A stretch of 29,640 nucleotides of DNA from Penium margaritaceum (lineage: Eukaryota; Streptophyta; Zygnematophyceae; Desmidiales; Peniaceae): the NCBI GenBank assembly GCA_023375785.1, contig SZWC01000582.1, positions 355,343 through 384,982 of the forward strand, in the 5' to 3' direction. The first letter of the stretch is position 1, and every line of letters starts with the position of its first letter. Position numbers and translations under genes: made by a program. Below, piece by piece: positions 1-13,365 of the stretch. The notes below the pieces were generated by a model. That model saw nothing but the letters and a program-made list of their open reading frames with translations. It was not told the DNA's origin and did not search any database.

Positions 1-544
1 TTCGCAAGTCGTGGATTTTGGTCCCACATCGCCTCTCACTCTCCTCGATCAATCAGCTATGTATGCTTTGGTGGACGGTCCCACTTTTGAAAGTGGACAA
101 AGTCTTGCCAACCTGCCCTTCAAAAGGCTCGAGCAAGGAGCCGACCCATGAAGGCTGCAAGCTGCTCAGTACCAGGAGTGCCAGGCTGTAGTATGCAGAA
201 GACTGTCAACACGGAGTGCAGACCTCAACACTTCAGGTGTAAGGAGCACCTCTTCGATCGCTTCTCAGGGATAGCCCCATGGGAAAGCATCCTCTCGTGT
301 GATACTCTGCTCAGCTGTCTCCTCCCCCTTCCACTGCCTTCAGCATTTGTCCATCGCAGCAGCGTTGGTGTGCACACACTTGCTGCGCTGGGAGTCGTTG
401 ACCTGCTGCTGTGATCACAACACATGGCGTTGCTCTCCAAAGAGTTCCTGGTGCCAAACAGCATGGAGGCATGTAGGAGGACGCTCATGCTGTCCCGCGT
501 TGCGTGCTTACTTTGGTAGAACACGGGAGGTCTTCTGGCATATT
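1..544. other. Flank downstream of the SLC37-like gene, no recognised gene
   Basis: This is mixed-composition unique DNA lying 3' of the minus-strand transporter gene, so part of it is probably that gene's 3' UTR. Short open frames exist on both strands, for example a 99-codon minus-strand frame at 225-524, but none gives a product with recognisable motifs, hydrophobic segments or a conserved family signature. I saw no AATAAA on the minus strand. The only structured element I noticed is the inverted repeat at 81-96. Confidence 0.6.
81..96. repeat. Short inverted repeat (7-bp arms, 2-nt centre)
   Basis: CCACTTT, then TG, then AAAGTGG gives perfect 7-bp arms. The flanking bases do not pair (C at 80, A at 97). 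A hairpin or a dyad binding site is possible, but nothing around it shows a function, and a palindrome this size can occur by chance in 2 kb. Confidence 0.5.
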
Positions 545-1250
545 TTATACATTGCAGTGCTGGACGGACCTGAGGAATTCTCCTGGGTAATGGTCCTGCA
601 CATTTGGAGTGCTTCCCCCCTCTGTCCGGCCAGATTGCCCCGGCCCCGCTTGATACTGCTTCTCCTGCTCATCCTGCTCGTGCCGCAGCCGCTCTCTCGC
701 CTCATTCTCTGCTCCTTTTGGATCCTCCGTCCATTGCTTCCTTAGAGCAGCAACTTCTTCCCTCATCAAGTTTGTCTGACATGCGACTGACAGCCCTGGT
801 GAAAGAATAAGCATGCCGAACACTGGAGCCCACCCTCCTCTAAAGTCGACAACGACGCCCGTCAGGAAGGGACCCAGCGCTGCACCAAGTGACCCCGTGC
901 CATCAATGATTCCGGCAACCGTAGAAAGGGCTTTTGCGTTCCCTCGTAGGGAAGGATGTTGTCCTAGATCAGCGGAGACAGCACATGTGATGAGAGCGTA
1001 GGGTCCAATCACACAGAATCCTACGAGGATGAGGAGGAGGATGTTGACTGTCAGAGATATGTGGCCAAGGAGGTAGTAAGCTGCGAGGGAGGGAATAGCT
1101 GCTGCCATGAAGCTGCTGAGACTGTGGCATGGGCTGCATTTAAGTGATCGGACAAAAGGCCAGCGAGAATACCGCCAGCGACGCCTCGGATGTCATAGAC
1201 AGTAGATGTCATGCCAGCCAGTGCATTGCTCACATACACATCATTGATCT
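545..1250 (-). CDS. SLC37-like antiporter, C-terminal exon (about TM8-12 and tail)
   Basis: The exon starts after a good acceptor (TGTTTTGCAG, 1260-1251) and runs to TAA at 545-547. It opens with INDVYVSNALAGMTSTVYDI, the post-TM7 loop and TM8 region, then GGILAGLLSD. The frame then slips by one base somewhere in 1108-1150: the first frame reads into HATVSAA and the second picks up at FMAAAIPSLAAYY. The spacing from SD to GPYALIT is about 49 residues, as in animal SLC37 proteins, so no intron is needed, only one missing base. After that come GPYALIT, AVSADLG, GNAKALSTV, IDGTGSLGAALGP and a final hydrophobic stretch around VFGMLIL. The last 75 or so residues are charged and Glu/Arg/Gln-rich (for example MREEVAALRKQW) and look like a soluble, possibly helical tail with no clear equivalent in the human members. 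Family assignment is strong; substrate cannot be told. Confidence 0.85.
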
Positions 1251-1582
1251 CTGCAAAACAATCACGAGCTTGAGGAGACTGATCAATTGGGCAGAGAAAT
1301 GGGCCAGAGCATAAAAAAGGAACGTGACTCCATGGCCCAATGGATAAGGCGCTGGTCTATGGAACCAGAGATTCTGGGTTTGATATCCAGTGGATTTGGT
1401 TTTGTTTCTCAAAGAGCAATATGTTTTAGACAACTGACATGTGTTCTCCTAACACGCTCCGCAAGAGTGTGCCCCTTCTCCCCCGTTTTCCAACCAGGCT
1501 ACTAGCTTGAGGCTAGACTACACCCAAAGGCACATCACACATCCGTCCATCGTCATCAAAAGTGGAACAATCGGCATGAGGA
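1251..1582 (-). other. Intron of the SLC37-like gene (approximate donor side)
   Basis: This lies between the TM7 exon and the C-terminal exon. The acceptor at 1260-1251 (TGTTTTGCAG) is convincing. The donor is not certain; GTGTAG, read on the minus strand just inside 1530, is one candidate. The interval carries a tRNA-like sequence on the opposite strand (1326-1398) and no other recognisable feature. Confidence 0.55.
1326..1398 (+). tRNA. tRNA-Arg-like sequence with ATG anticodon, probably decayed
   Basis: All four arms fold in 73 nt. The acceptor GACTCCA (1326-1332) pairs with TGGATTT (1391-1397) with one wobble and one mismatch. The D arm is GCC/GGC around CAATGGATAA. The anticodon stem is CTGGT/ACCAG with loop CTATGGA (1357-1363). 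The variable region is 5 nt, the T arm is CTGGG/TCCAG with loop TTTGATA, and the discriminator is G. The A box (TGGCCCAATGG) and a weak B box (GGTTTGATATCC) are present, and a T4 run at 1400-1403 is placed like a pol III terminator. The body resembles eukaryotic tRNA-Arg, where the loop would be CTACGGA (anticodon ACG); here it is ATG. The T loop has TTTGA instead of the near-universal TTCGA. I infer a pseudogene or a tRNA-derived SINE head rather than a working tRNA-His. Confidence 0.72.
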
Positions 1583-1947
1583 GAAAGGCAGCGAGTCCAA
1601 CACAGTGTACGCTACCAACTTGGTGAAAAACAGTCAGAAGGCGAGTGCTGCCACTCCAGGTATCTTCCACGTGGCCAGAAAGCCAATCGCGTCGTCTTCC
1701 TTCTTCCCGTCACTTACCCCCACCTCCACACTTTTCTGATCCTCAGCGGTTTTTGTTAAGGCCTCTGCCACTGCCGCAGAATCCTGTGTGCCAGGGCCCA
1801 ACAGCTTCTCCTCCATCTCTCCATCCCTGCCCTCAACGAGGCTATGGCCATCTGCTTCAGCGTTCCGCGCTTGGGCATGACCCTCTTCCGCATTGAAAGG
1901 CATTTTGGTTTTGCCATGGCCCCCCATGTCATGAGCTGTTGAGGCGT
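1583..1947 (-). CDS. SLC37-like antiporter, loop and TM7 exon, with in-frame TGA
   Basis: A likely acceptor (TTGGTTGTAG, ending at 1948) opens the exon. The reading begins with DASTAHDM and continues as a hydrophilic, Glu/Gly/Asp-rich stretch of about 95 residues, matching the variable cytoplasmic loop between TM6 and TM7. It ends in IGFLATWKIPGVAALAF, which fits the start of TM7 in the family (pattern FLGALRIPGV). A TGA at 1634-1636 follows, yet the same frame continues as LFFTKLVAYTV, matching the family's LLFAKLVSYTF, so the TGA sits inside TM7 where relatives usually have Cys. Beyond SLPF (about 1583) the match fades and the exon end is uncertain. The phase and the lack of TM1-6 show that at least one upstream exon is missing from this window. 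Confidence 0.72.
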
Positions 1948-1980
1948 CTACAACCAATGAGACGGCCACAAACCCTCTGC
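1948..1980 (-). other. Junction between SLC37 exon acceptor and satellite array
   Basis: Only about 33 bp of unique DNA separates the putative acceptor (AG at 1949-1948 on the minus strand) from the first recognisable array unit at 1981. If the exon call is right, the array starts where the intron's branch-point and polypyrimidine region should be. The first units (1981-2120) are unusually divergent, as expected at an array edge. Confidence 0.5.
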
Positions 1981-4400
1981 CGAACTTACACGTACTTACC
2001 CGCACTTCTACGCACTTACACAAACTTAAACGCGCTAACACAAACTTACACACACTTGCACACACTAACACGTACTTCCATGAATATACACACACTTACA
2101 CGCACTTCGACGTAGTTACATGCACTTACAAGCACTTACACGCACTAACACGTACTTACATGCACTTACATGCACTTACAGACACTTATATGCACTTACA
2201 CGCACTTACACGCACTTACACGCACTTACATATACTTTTACACTTTTACACGTACTTACACGTACTTACACGTGCTTACACACGCTTACACGTACTTACA
2301 CGCACATACATGCACTAATACAAACTAAGAGGACATTATACACACTTTCACGTACTTACATATACTTACATGCATTAATATGCACTCACACCCACTTACA
2401 CGAACTTACACACACTTACATGCACTTACACCCACTTACACAAACGTATCCACACTTACGTACATGTACACGCATTTACACAAACTTACATGCACTTACA
2501 CACACTTAAATGCATTTACAGGAACATACACGCACTTATACGCACTTACACAAACTTACACGCACTTACACGCACTTACATGTACTTACTTTACTTACAC
2601 GCACTTACATGAACTTACACGTACTTACTCGCAATTACACACACTTACACATACTTACACATACTTGCACGTACTTACACAAACTTACACGCACTTACAT
2701 GTACTTACACCTACTTAAACAAACTTCCACACACTTATGCACACTTACACATACTTACACGCGCTTACATGCACTTACACGCACATACACACACCTACAC
2801 GTATTTACACAAACTTATACGTACCTACACGTACTTATACGCACTTACACACACTTCCGGGCACTTACACACACTTACACATACTTATACGTACTTGCTT
2901 GCACTTGCACGGACTAACACGTACTTACACGCACTTACACACACGCACACAAACTTACACGCACTTACACACACTTACACGCACTTACACGCACTTACAC
3001 AACTTACATACACTTACTCGTACTTACACGTATTTACACGCACATACATGCACTTACACGAACGTCCACGCACTTACACGTACTTACACGCACTTAAACA
3101 AACTTACACACACTAACAAACACACTTACACGCACTTACACGCGCTTACACGCACTTACATGCACTTACATTCACTTCTTGCACTTACATACACTTGCAC
3201 GCACTTACACGCACTTACACACACTTACACCTACTTGCACGCACTTACACACACTTACACGCACTTACACAAAATTACACGCACTTACATGCACTAACAC
3301 GCACTTACATGCACGTCCACAAAGTGACTGGTACTTACACGTACTTACACGTACTTACACGTACTTACACGCACTTACACGTACTTATACGCACTTACAC
3401 GCACTTACACGTACTTACACAAACTTACACGGACTTACACACACATACACGCACTTACACGCACTTACACGAATGTCCATACACTTATGCACTTACACGC
3501 ACTTAAACAAACTTACATACACTTACACACACTTACACGCACTTATACAAACTTATACGCACTTACGCACACTTACACATATTTACATGCACTTACATGC
3601 ACTTACACACACTTATACGAACTTACACGTACATACACGCACTTACACGCATGTACACGCACTTACAAGCACTTACACGTACTTACATGCACTTACACGT
3701 ACTTACACACACTTATACATACTTACACACACTTACACCAACTTACACACACTTACACGCACTTACACGCACTTACACGCACTTACACGTACTTACATGC
3801 ACTTACACGTACTTATACACACTTACACGCACTTACACGTACTTATACGCACTTGCACTCACATACACATACTTACACACACTTACACGCACTTACACGA
3901 ATTTACACACACTTACACGCTCTTGCACACACATACATGAACTTACACGCACTTACATGCACTTACACGATCTTACATGCACTAACACGCACTTATACAT
4001 ACTTACACGAACTTACACGTACTTACACACACTAACACGCACTTACATACACTTACACGCTTTTACATGCACTCACACGCACTTACACGCACTTACACAA
4101 ACTTACACGTACTTACACGCACTTATATGCACTTAAAAGTACTTATATAAACTTAGACGCAATAACATGCATTTACACGTACTTATATGCACTTAAACAC
4201 ACTTACATGAACTTACACGCACCTATATGCACTTACACGTACTTATACGTGCTTACACATACTTACATGCACTAACACACACTTACACGTACCTACACGT
4301 AATCATACATACTTATACGCACTTACTCATACTTACACGCACTCACACGTACTCACACGTCATTATATGCACTTACACACACTTACACGCACTTACACGC

Positions 4401-4600
4401 ACTTACACACACTTACACACACTTACACACACTTATACAAACGTACACGCACTTACATGTACTTACACGCACTGACACACTCTTACACGCACTAACACGC
4501 ACTTACACACACTTACACACACTTACACACACTTATACAAACGTACACGCACTTACATGTACTTACACGCACTGACACACTCTTACACGCACTAACACGC
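4401..4600. repeat. Tandem duplication, 2 x 100 bp, identical
   Basis: Positions 4401-4500 and 4501-4600 read identically, including rare units such as ACTTATACAA-ACGTACACGC and ACTGACACAC-TCTTACACGC. The shared rare variants show a block of ten decamers copied as one piece. Confidence 0.95.
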
Positions 4601-5420
4601 ACTTACACATACTTACACGCACTTACACAAACTTACACATACTTACACACACTTACACAAACTTACACGCACTTACACACATTTACACATCCATACACAT
4701 ACTCAAACGCACTTACACGTACTTTCACACACTTGCACACACTTATACACACTGACACGCACTTACACGTACTTACACCAACTTACACCAACTTACACAA
4801 ACTTACACGTACTTACACGCACTTACACGTACTTACACCAACTTACACGAACTTACACGCACTTTCACGTACTTACACGCACTTATACACACTTACACCA
4901 ACTTACACGCACTTACACGCACTTACACGTGGTTATACGCACTTACACACACTTACACGCACTTACACGCACTTACACACACTTACACACACTTACACAC
5001 ACTTACACAAACTTACTTTCACTTATACAATCTTACACACTCTTGCACGTATTTACATGCACTTACATGCACTTACACACACTTACACGAACTTACACAC
5101 ACATACACACACTTATACACACTTACACGTCCTTACAAAAACTTACACGCACTTACACACAGTTAAACGCATTTACACGCACTTACACGCACTTACACGG
5201 ACTTACACAAACGTATACATACTTACACTTACTTACATACACTAACACCAACATACACGCACTTACACGCACTTACATGCACTTACACGCACTTACACGC
5301 ACTAACACGAACATAGGAGCACTTACTGGCACTTACATACACTTACATGCACTAAAACACACTTATTCACACAAACACGCACTTACACTCACTTACACAC
5401 ACTTACACGTACTTAAACGC

Positions 5421-5660
5421 ACTTACACACACTTACACACACATACACGCACTTGCACAAACGTACACGCACTTGCCCACACTAACATGCACTTCCATGA
5501 ACTTACACGCACTTACACGCTCTTCCACGTACTTACACGCACTTACACACACTTACACACACATACACGCACTTGCACAAACGTACACGCACTTGCCCAC
5601 ACTAACATGCACTTCCATGAACTTACACGCACTTACACGCTCTTCCACGTATTTACACGC
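5421..5660. repeat. Tandem duplication, 2 x 120 bp, one difference
   Basis: 5421-5540 and 5541-5660 differ only at 5532/5652 (C versus T). Both carry the rare units ACTTGCCCAC, ACTTCCATGA and TCTTCCACGT. A third, more diverged relative lies at about 9563-9680 as part of a larger higher-order copy. Confidence 0.95.
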
Positions 5661-6810
5661 ACTTACACAAACTTACATGCACATACACGCACTTACACAC
5701 ACTTACATGCACTTACACGAACTTATACATACTTATACGTACTTACACAAACTTACACGCACTTACACACAGTTAAACGCATTTACACGCACTTACACGC
5801 ACTTACACACACTGACACGCACTGACACACACTTACACGCACTTACACACACGTACACACACTTACACCCACTTACACGTACTTACACGCACTTACACGT
5901 ACTTACACGCACTTACACAAACTTACATGCACATACACGCACTGACACACTCTTACACACACTTATACGCACATACAAGCACTTTCACGCACTTTCACGT
6001 ACTTACACGCATTTACATGCACTTATACGCACTTAAATACACTTACAAGAACTTACACGCACATACGCATACTTACACACACTTACACAAACTTCCATGC
6101 ACTTATATGCATTTACACACACATACACGAACTTACACGCACTTACACACTCTTACACACACTTATACGAACTTATACGCACTTACACACACTTACACGT
6201 ATTTACACGTACTTACACGCACTTACACGTGCTTACATGAACTTACACGCACATACATGCACTTACACGCATGTACACGCACTTACAAACATTTACACGT
6301 ACTTACACGTACTTACACGTACTTACACATACTTATACACACTTACACGCACTTACACAAACTTACACACACTTACACGCACTTACACACACGTACACAC
6401 ACTTACACCCACTTACACGTACTTACACGCACTTACATACACTTACACGCACTTACATGCACTTCCACTACACGTACCTCACATACACGTACTTACACGC
6501 ACTTACACACACGTACACACACTTACACACACTTACACGTACTTACATACACTTACACGCACTTACATGTACTTATACACACTTTCATGCTTTTACATGC
6601 ACTCACACGCACTTACACACACTTACACGAACTTACACGCACTTACACGCACTTACATGCACTTACATGTACTTACACAAACTTACACGCACCTACACGC
6701 ACTTACACACACATACACACGCTTACACACACTAACATGCACTTACACGCACGTTCACACACTTACACACACTTACACATACTTACACATACTTACACGC
6801 ACTTACACAC

Positions 6811-6970
6811 ACTTACACGTACTTACATACACTTACACGCACTTACACGCACTTACACGTACTTACACACTCTTACACGCACTTACATGCACTTACACGT
6901 ACTTACATACACTTACACGCACTTACACGCACTTACACGTACTTACACACTCTTACACGCACTTACATGA
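6811..6970. repeat. Tandem duplication, 2 x 80 bp, one difference
   Basis: 6811-6890 and 6891-6970 match except for the last base, with the marker unit TCTTACACGC at 6871 and 6951. Confidence 0.9.
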
Positions 6971-8379
6971 ACTTATACGCACTTACATGCACTTACACGC
7001 ACTGACACGCACTTCCACGCACTAACACGCACTTACACTTCTTACACGCACTTACACGAACTTACACGCACTTACACGTACTTACACATACTTACACGTA
7101 CTTGCAACCACTTACACGTAATTATGTACACTTACACCAACTTACATGAACTTACACGCACTTATACGCACTTACACAAACGTACACGCACTTACACGCA
7201 CTAAAACACACTTACACACACTCACACAAAATTACACGCACTTACACGTACTTACATGCACTTACACGCGCTTGCACGCACTTACACACACTTGCACGCA
7301 CTTACACACACTTACACGCACTTACACAAACTTACAGGAACTTACACGTACTTACACGCACTTACACGAACTTACACGTACTTATACATACTTATACGCA
7401 CTTAGATGCAATTATCCAAACTTCCACGCACTTACACGCACTTACACACACTTAGAAACACTTACACGCATTTACACACACTTACACGGACTTCCACGAA
7501 CTTACTCGCACTTATACGCACTTACACTCACTTTCACGAACTTACACGCACTTGCACGTATTTAAATGCACTTACACGCACTTACACGCACTTACACAAA
7601 CTTACACAGACAAACATGCACTTATACGTACGTACACGGAAATACACGCACTTACACAAACTTACACGCACTTACACTACTTACACATACTTACACACAC
7701 TTACACGTACTTTCACGCAATCACACAAACTTAGACGCACTTACACGCATTGACACGCACTTACACAAACGTACACGTACTTACACGTACTTACACACAC
7801 TTACACACACTTACACACACTTGCACACACTTACATGCACTTATACGTACTTACACACACTTACACACACTTACTTGTACTTGCAAACACTTACACCCAC
7901 TTACACATACTTAGACGCACTTACATGCACTTACACGTGCTTACATTTACTTACACGTACTTACACATACATACTTGAACTTACACATTCTTACAAGCAC
8001 TTACATGCACTTACACGCGCTTACCCACACTTACACGTACTAACATGCACTTACACGCACTTAACTGTACTTATACACATCTACACACACTTACACATAC
8101 TTACATGCACTTACACACACTTACACGCACTATCACGCACTAACACACACTTACACGTACGTATACGCACTTAGACGCACTTACATGCACTTACACAAAC
8201 TTACACGAATATACACGTACTTAAACGCACTTAAACTGAACTTACACGCACTTACACCTACTTACACGCACTTGCACACACTTACCCACACCTACACGCA
8301 CCTATACGCACTTACACGCACCTACATGCATCTACACACAAATACACGCACTTACAAGAACTTACACAAACTTACACGC

Positions 8380-8393
8380 ACTTCAACTGAAGT
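8380..8393. repeat. Palindromic variant monomer ACTTCA-AC-TGAAGT
   Basis: Six-base perfect arms flank an AC centre. The same sequence recurs near 12763 and 12834. It belongs to the AACTGAA class of irregular monomers that insert one base and shift the array register. Confidence 0.8.
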
Positions 8394-9010
8394 TACATGC
8401 CCTTACATGCACTTCCACACACGTACACGCACTTACACGCACTTACATGCACTTACACACACTTGCACACACTTACACACATTTACAGAAACGTAAACCG
8501 CATTTACACGTACTTAGACACACTTACACGCACTTACACGAACTTACATTTACTTACACACACTTACACCCACTTACACGCACTTTAAACGTACTTACAC
8601 GCACTTACACGTACTTACATGCACTTACACATACTTACACACACTTACACACACTTACACGCACTTACACGTGCTTACTCATACTTATATGCACTTACAC
8701 GTACTTACACACACTTACACGTGCTCATATATACTTACACGTACATACACAAACTTGCACACACTTACACGTACTTACACACACTTACACATACTTACAC
8801 ATACTTAAACGCACTTACACGTTCTTACATGCACTTACATGTACTTACACACACTTACACATACTTACACGCACTGACACGCACTTACACGCGGTTATAC
8901 ACACTTACACACACTTACACGCACTTATACATACTTACACACACTTACACACACTTACACGCACTTACACGAACTTACTCGCACTTACACACACTTACAT
9001 GCACTTACAC

Positions 9011-9330
9011 GAACTGACACGCACTTGCACGTATTTACATGCACTTACATGCACTTACACGCACTTCCACGAACTTACACACACTTACACATACTTACAC
9101 GCACTTACACGCACTTACACGTACTTACACACACTTACACACACTTCCACGCACTTACACGCACTTACACGAACTGACACGCACTTGCACGTATTTACAT
9201 GCACTTACATGCACTTACACGCACTTCCACGAACTTACACACACATACACATACTTATACACACTTACACGTCCTTACAATAACTTACACCCACTTACAC
9301 ACAGTTACACACATTTCCACGCACTTACAG
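9011..9330. repeat. Tandem duplication, 160-bp period, partly diverged
   Basis: The first 70 bp of each copy (9011-9080 and 9171-9240) are identical, carrying GAACTGACAC, GTATTTACAT and GCACTTCCAC; the rest has diverged. It is older than the identical 100-bp duplications, or has been partly overwritten. Confidence 0.8.
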
Positions 9331-12300
9331 GCACTTACACGGACTTACACGAACGTACACGTACTTACACCTACTTACATACACTAACACAAACATACAC
9401 GCACTTACACGCACTTACATGCACTTACACGCACTAACATGCACTTACACGCACATACTAGCACTTACACGTACTTACATACACTTATAAGTACTAACAC
9501 GCACTTATTCACACAAACACGAACTTACACTCACTTACACACACTTACACGTACTTACACGCACTTACACACACTTACACACACATACACGCACTTGCAC
9601 AAACGTACACGCACTTGCACACACTAACATGCACTTCCATGAACTTACACGCACTTACACGCTCTTCCATGTATTTACAGGCACTTATACGAACTTACAC
9701 GCACTTGCACGCACTTACACGCACTTATATATGCTTACACCGACATACACATACTTACACGTACTTACAGGCACTTAAACAAACTGACACACACTCACAC
9801 CCACTTACACACACTTACACGTACTTCTTGCACTTACAAGCACTTGCACGCACTTACACACATTTACATGCACTTACACACACTTACACACACTTACACA
9901 CACTTACACATACTTATACACACTTACATGCACTTACACATTTTTACACGTACGCACACCAACTTGCACACACTTATACACACTTACACGCACTTATACA
10001 CACGTACATGTACTTACACGAACTTACACGTACTTACACGCATTTACACGTACTTACACAAAATTACACGCACTTAAATGCACTTACTCGCACTTACACA
10101 AACTTACACGCACTTACACACACTTACATGCACATACAAGTACTTACACGCACTTACATAAACTTACATGCACATATACAAACCTATACGCACTTATACG
10201 CACTTACAAACACTTACACGTACTTACACGCACTTACACGCACTTACACGAACTTACACGCACTTACAGACACTTACATGTACTTACACGAACTTGTACG
10301 CACTTATACGCACTTACACGTATTTACACGCACTTACACGTACTTACACGCACTTACACAAACTTACATGCACATACACGCACTTACACGCCCTTACACA
10401 CACTTATACGTACATACAAGCACTTTCACGCACTTACACGTACTAACACGCACTTACATGCACTCAGACGCACTTAAATGCACTTACACAAACTTACACG
10501 TACATACACATACTTACACGCACTTACACGAAATTCCATGCACTTGTATGCACTTACACACACTTACACGAACTTACACGCACTTACACACACTTACACA
10601 CACTTATACGAATGTATACGCACTTACACACACTTACACGTATTTACATGCACTTACACGCACTTACACGTGCTTACATTAACTTACACGCACATACATG
10701 CACTTACACGTATGTACACGCACTTACAAGCACTTACACGCACTTACACGCACTTACACGTACTTACACGTACTTATACACACTTACACGCACTTACACA
10801 AACTTACACACACTTACACACACTTACACGTACTTACACGCACTTACATGCCACTACACGTACTTACACTCACATACACGCACTTCAACGCACTTACACG
10901 CACTTACACAAATTTACACGCACTTACATACACTTACATGTACTGACACACATTTACATGCACTTACACGCACTTATACACACTTTCACGCTTTTACATG
11001 CACTAACACGCACTTACACGCACTTACACAAACATACACACACTTACACGTACTTACATGTACTTACACGTACTTACACGTTTTTACACGCACCTATACG
11101 CACTTACACTCACTTACACACGCTTACACACACTAACATGTACTTACCCACACTTACACACACTTACACACACTTACACGTATTTACACATACTTACACA
11201 CAGTTACACATACTTACATGCACTTACACGTACTTACACCCACTTAAACACACTTACATGTACTTACATATACTTACACGCACTTATACGTACTTACACG
11301 CACTTATACACTCTTACATGCACTTATACGAACTTATACGCACTTACATGCACTTACACGCACTGACACACACTTACACGCACTAACACGCACTTACACA
11401 TACTTACACGCACTTACACGAACTTACATGCAGATACACGTACTTGCACATACTTACACGTACGTGCACACAATTACACGTACTTACGTACACTTACACC
11501 AACTTACATGAACTTACACGCACTTATACGCACTTACACAAACGTACATGCACTTACACGCACTTACACACACTTACACCCACTCACACGAAATTACACG
11601 CACTTACACGTACTTACATGCACTTACACACGCTTACACGTACTTACACACACTTACACGCGCTTACACACACTTACACACACTTACACAAACTAACAGG
11701 AACTTACACGTACTTACACGCACTTACACGAACTTACTCATACTTGTACACACTTATACACACTTAGACACACTTATGCAAACTTCCACGTACTTACACG
11801 CACTTACACGCACTTAGAAAATGTACACGCACTTATACACACTTACACACACTTCCACGAACTTACTCGCACTTACACGCACTTACACGCACTTACACAA
11901 ACTTACACGCACTTGCACGTATTTACATGCACTTAAACACACTTATACGCACTTACACGAAGTTACACACACATACACGCACTTATACGTACTTACACGG
12001 ACATACACGCACTTACACAAACTTACACACACTTATACTACTTACACATACTTATACATACTTACACACACTTATACGCACTTACATGCACTTATACGCA
12101 CTTACACACACTTACACACACTTACATGTACTTGCAAACACTTACATCCACCTACACGCACTTACAGGCACTTACACGCACTCACACGCACTTATACGTG
12201 CATACATTTACTTACACGTACTTACACATACATACTTGCACTTACACGTTCTTACACGTACTTACATGCACTTACACGCACTTACACACACTTACACGCA

Positions 12301-13365
12301 CTTACATGCACTTACACGCACTTACATGTACTTATACACACTTACACACACTTACACATACTTGCATGTACTTACACACACTTACACGCACTAACACACA
12401 CTAACATTCAGTTACACGCACTTATACGCACTTAGACGCAATAACATGCACTTACACAAACTTACACGAATACACACGCACTTAAACGCACTTAAACTGA
12501 ACTTACACGCACTTACATCCACTTACACGCACTTGCACACACTTACCCGTACCTACACGCACCTATACGCACTTACATGCACTTCCACACACTTACACAT
12601 ACTTACACGCACTTAGACGTACTTACACGCACTGACACACACTTACACAAATTTACACAAACGTAAACCACACTTACGCGTACTTACACGCACTGACACG
12701 CACTTACACAAACTTACACGAATGCACACGCACTTAAACGCACTTAAACCGAACTTACACGCACTTCAACTGAAGTTACATGCACTTACACGCGCTTACA
12801 CGCACTTACCAGAACTTACACGAACTTACACGCACTTCAACTGAAGTTACATGCCCTTACACACACATCCACACACTTACACGCACTTACACGCACTTAC
12901 ATGCACTTACACACACTTACACACACTTACACACACTTACACAAATTTACACAAACGTAAACCACACTTACGCGTACTTACACGCACTTACATGCACTTA
13001 CACGAGCTTACATTTACTTACACGCACTTACATCCACTTACACGCACTTTAAACGTACTTACACGCACTTACATGCACTTACATGCACTTACACGTACAT
13101 ACACACACTTACATGTGCTTATATATACTTACACGTACATACACACACTTACACACACTTACACGCACTTACAAGTACTTACACACACTTACACATACTT
13201 ACACATACTTAAACGTACTTACACGTTCTTACATGCACTAACATGTACTTACACACACTTACACGTACTTACACGCACTGACACGCACTTACACACACTT
13301 ACACGCACTTATATGCAGTGACACGAAGTTACATGAACTTACACGCACTTAAACTGAACTTACAC

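Larger units (their letters stand above)
545..1947 (-). pseudogene. SLC37-type sugar-phosphate/phosphate antiporter, 3' half, interrupted reading frame
   Basis: Family role (known): SLC37 proteins are major facilitator antiporters of 12 membrane segments that exchange glucose-6-phosphate or glycerol-3-phosphate for inorganic phosphate, usually in ER or other internal membranes. Seen here: two exon segments cover the cytoplasmic loop before TM7 through to the C terminus, in correct family order. They include IPGV before TM7, an STVYDIRG/GGILAGLLSD segment, and the strongly conserved GPYALIT, AVSADLG, GNAKALSTV and IDGTGSLGAALGP blocks. TM1-6 are absent and would lie to the right, beyond the satellite array. 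Odd: an in-frame TGA at 1634-1636 and a one-base frameshift between about 1108 and 1150 stop translation as read. A degraded pseudogene is the simplest reading. Draft-assembly base errors in an active gene are the main alternative, because the conserved blocks are otherwise well kept. Confidence 0.6.
5101..9680. repeat. Higher-order repeat pair, offset 4,142 bp
   Basis: The segment 5101-5540 is repeated at 9243-9680 with the same order of rare units: GTCCTTACAA (5129 and 9271), the CACAGTTA unit, CACGGACTTACAC, TTATTCACACAAACACG, ACTTGCACAAACGTACACG and CTTCCATGAACTTAC. Divergence is moderate. Further right, other markers pair at offsets of about 4,441 (5921/10362 and 6241/10682), 4,362 (7131/11493; 7672/12032) and 4,261 (8230/12491). 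The left block is therefore largely two copies of a unit of about 4.1-4.4 kb. Confidence 0.85.

Noticed and set aside
225..524. 99-codon minus-strand frame as a gene
   Set aside because: It has no recognisable motif, low-complexity Ser/Arg/Thr content, and lies where the 3' UTR of the transporter is expected.
148..1001. Plus-strand frames at 148-414, 299-745, 604-810 and 813-1001
   Set aside because: They are antisense to the SLC37 C-terminal exon or its flank and have no family resemblance.
1087..1160. Tiny intron explaining the frame change in the SLC37 exon
   Set aside because: Residue spacing to GPYALIT already matches the family length, leaving no room for an intron; a one-base indel is enough.
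1326..1398. Functional tRNA-His reading CAU
   Set aside because: The body is Arg-like, the T loop lacks the conserved C, the acceptor has a mismatch, and eukaryotic tRNA-His uses GUG with an added G at position -1.
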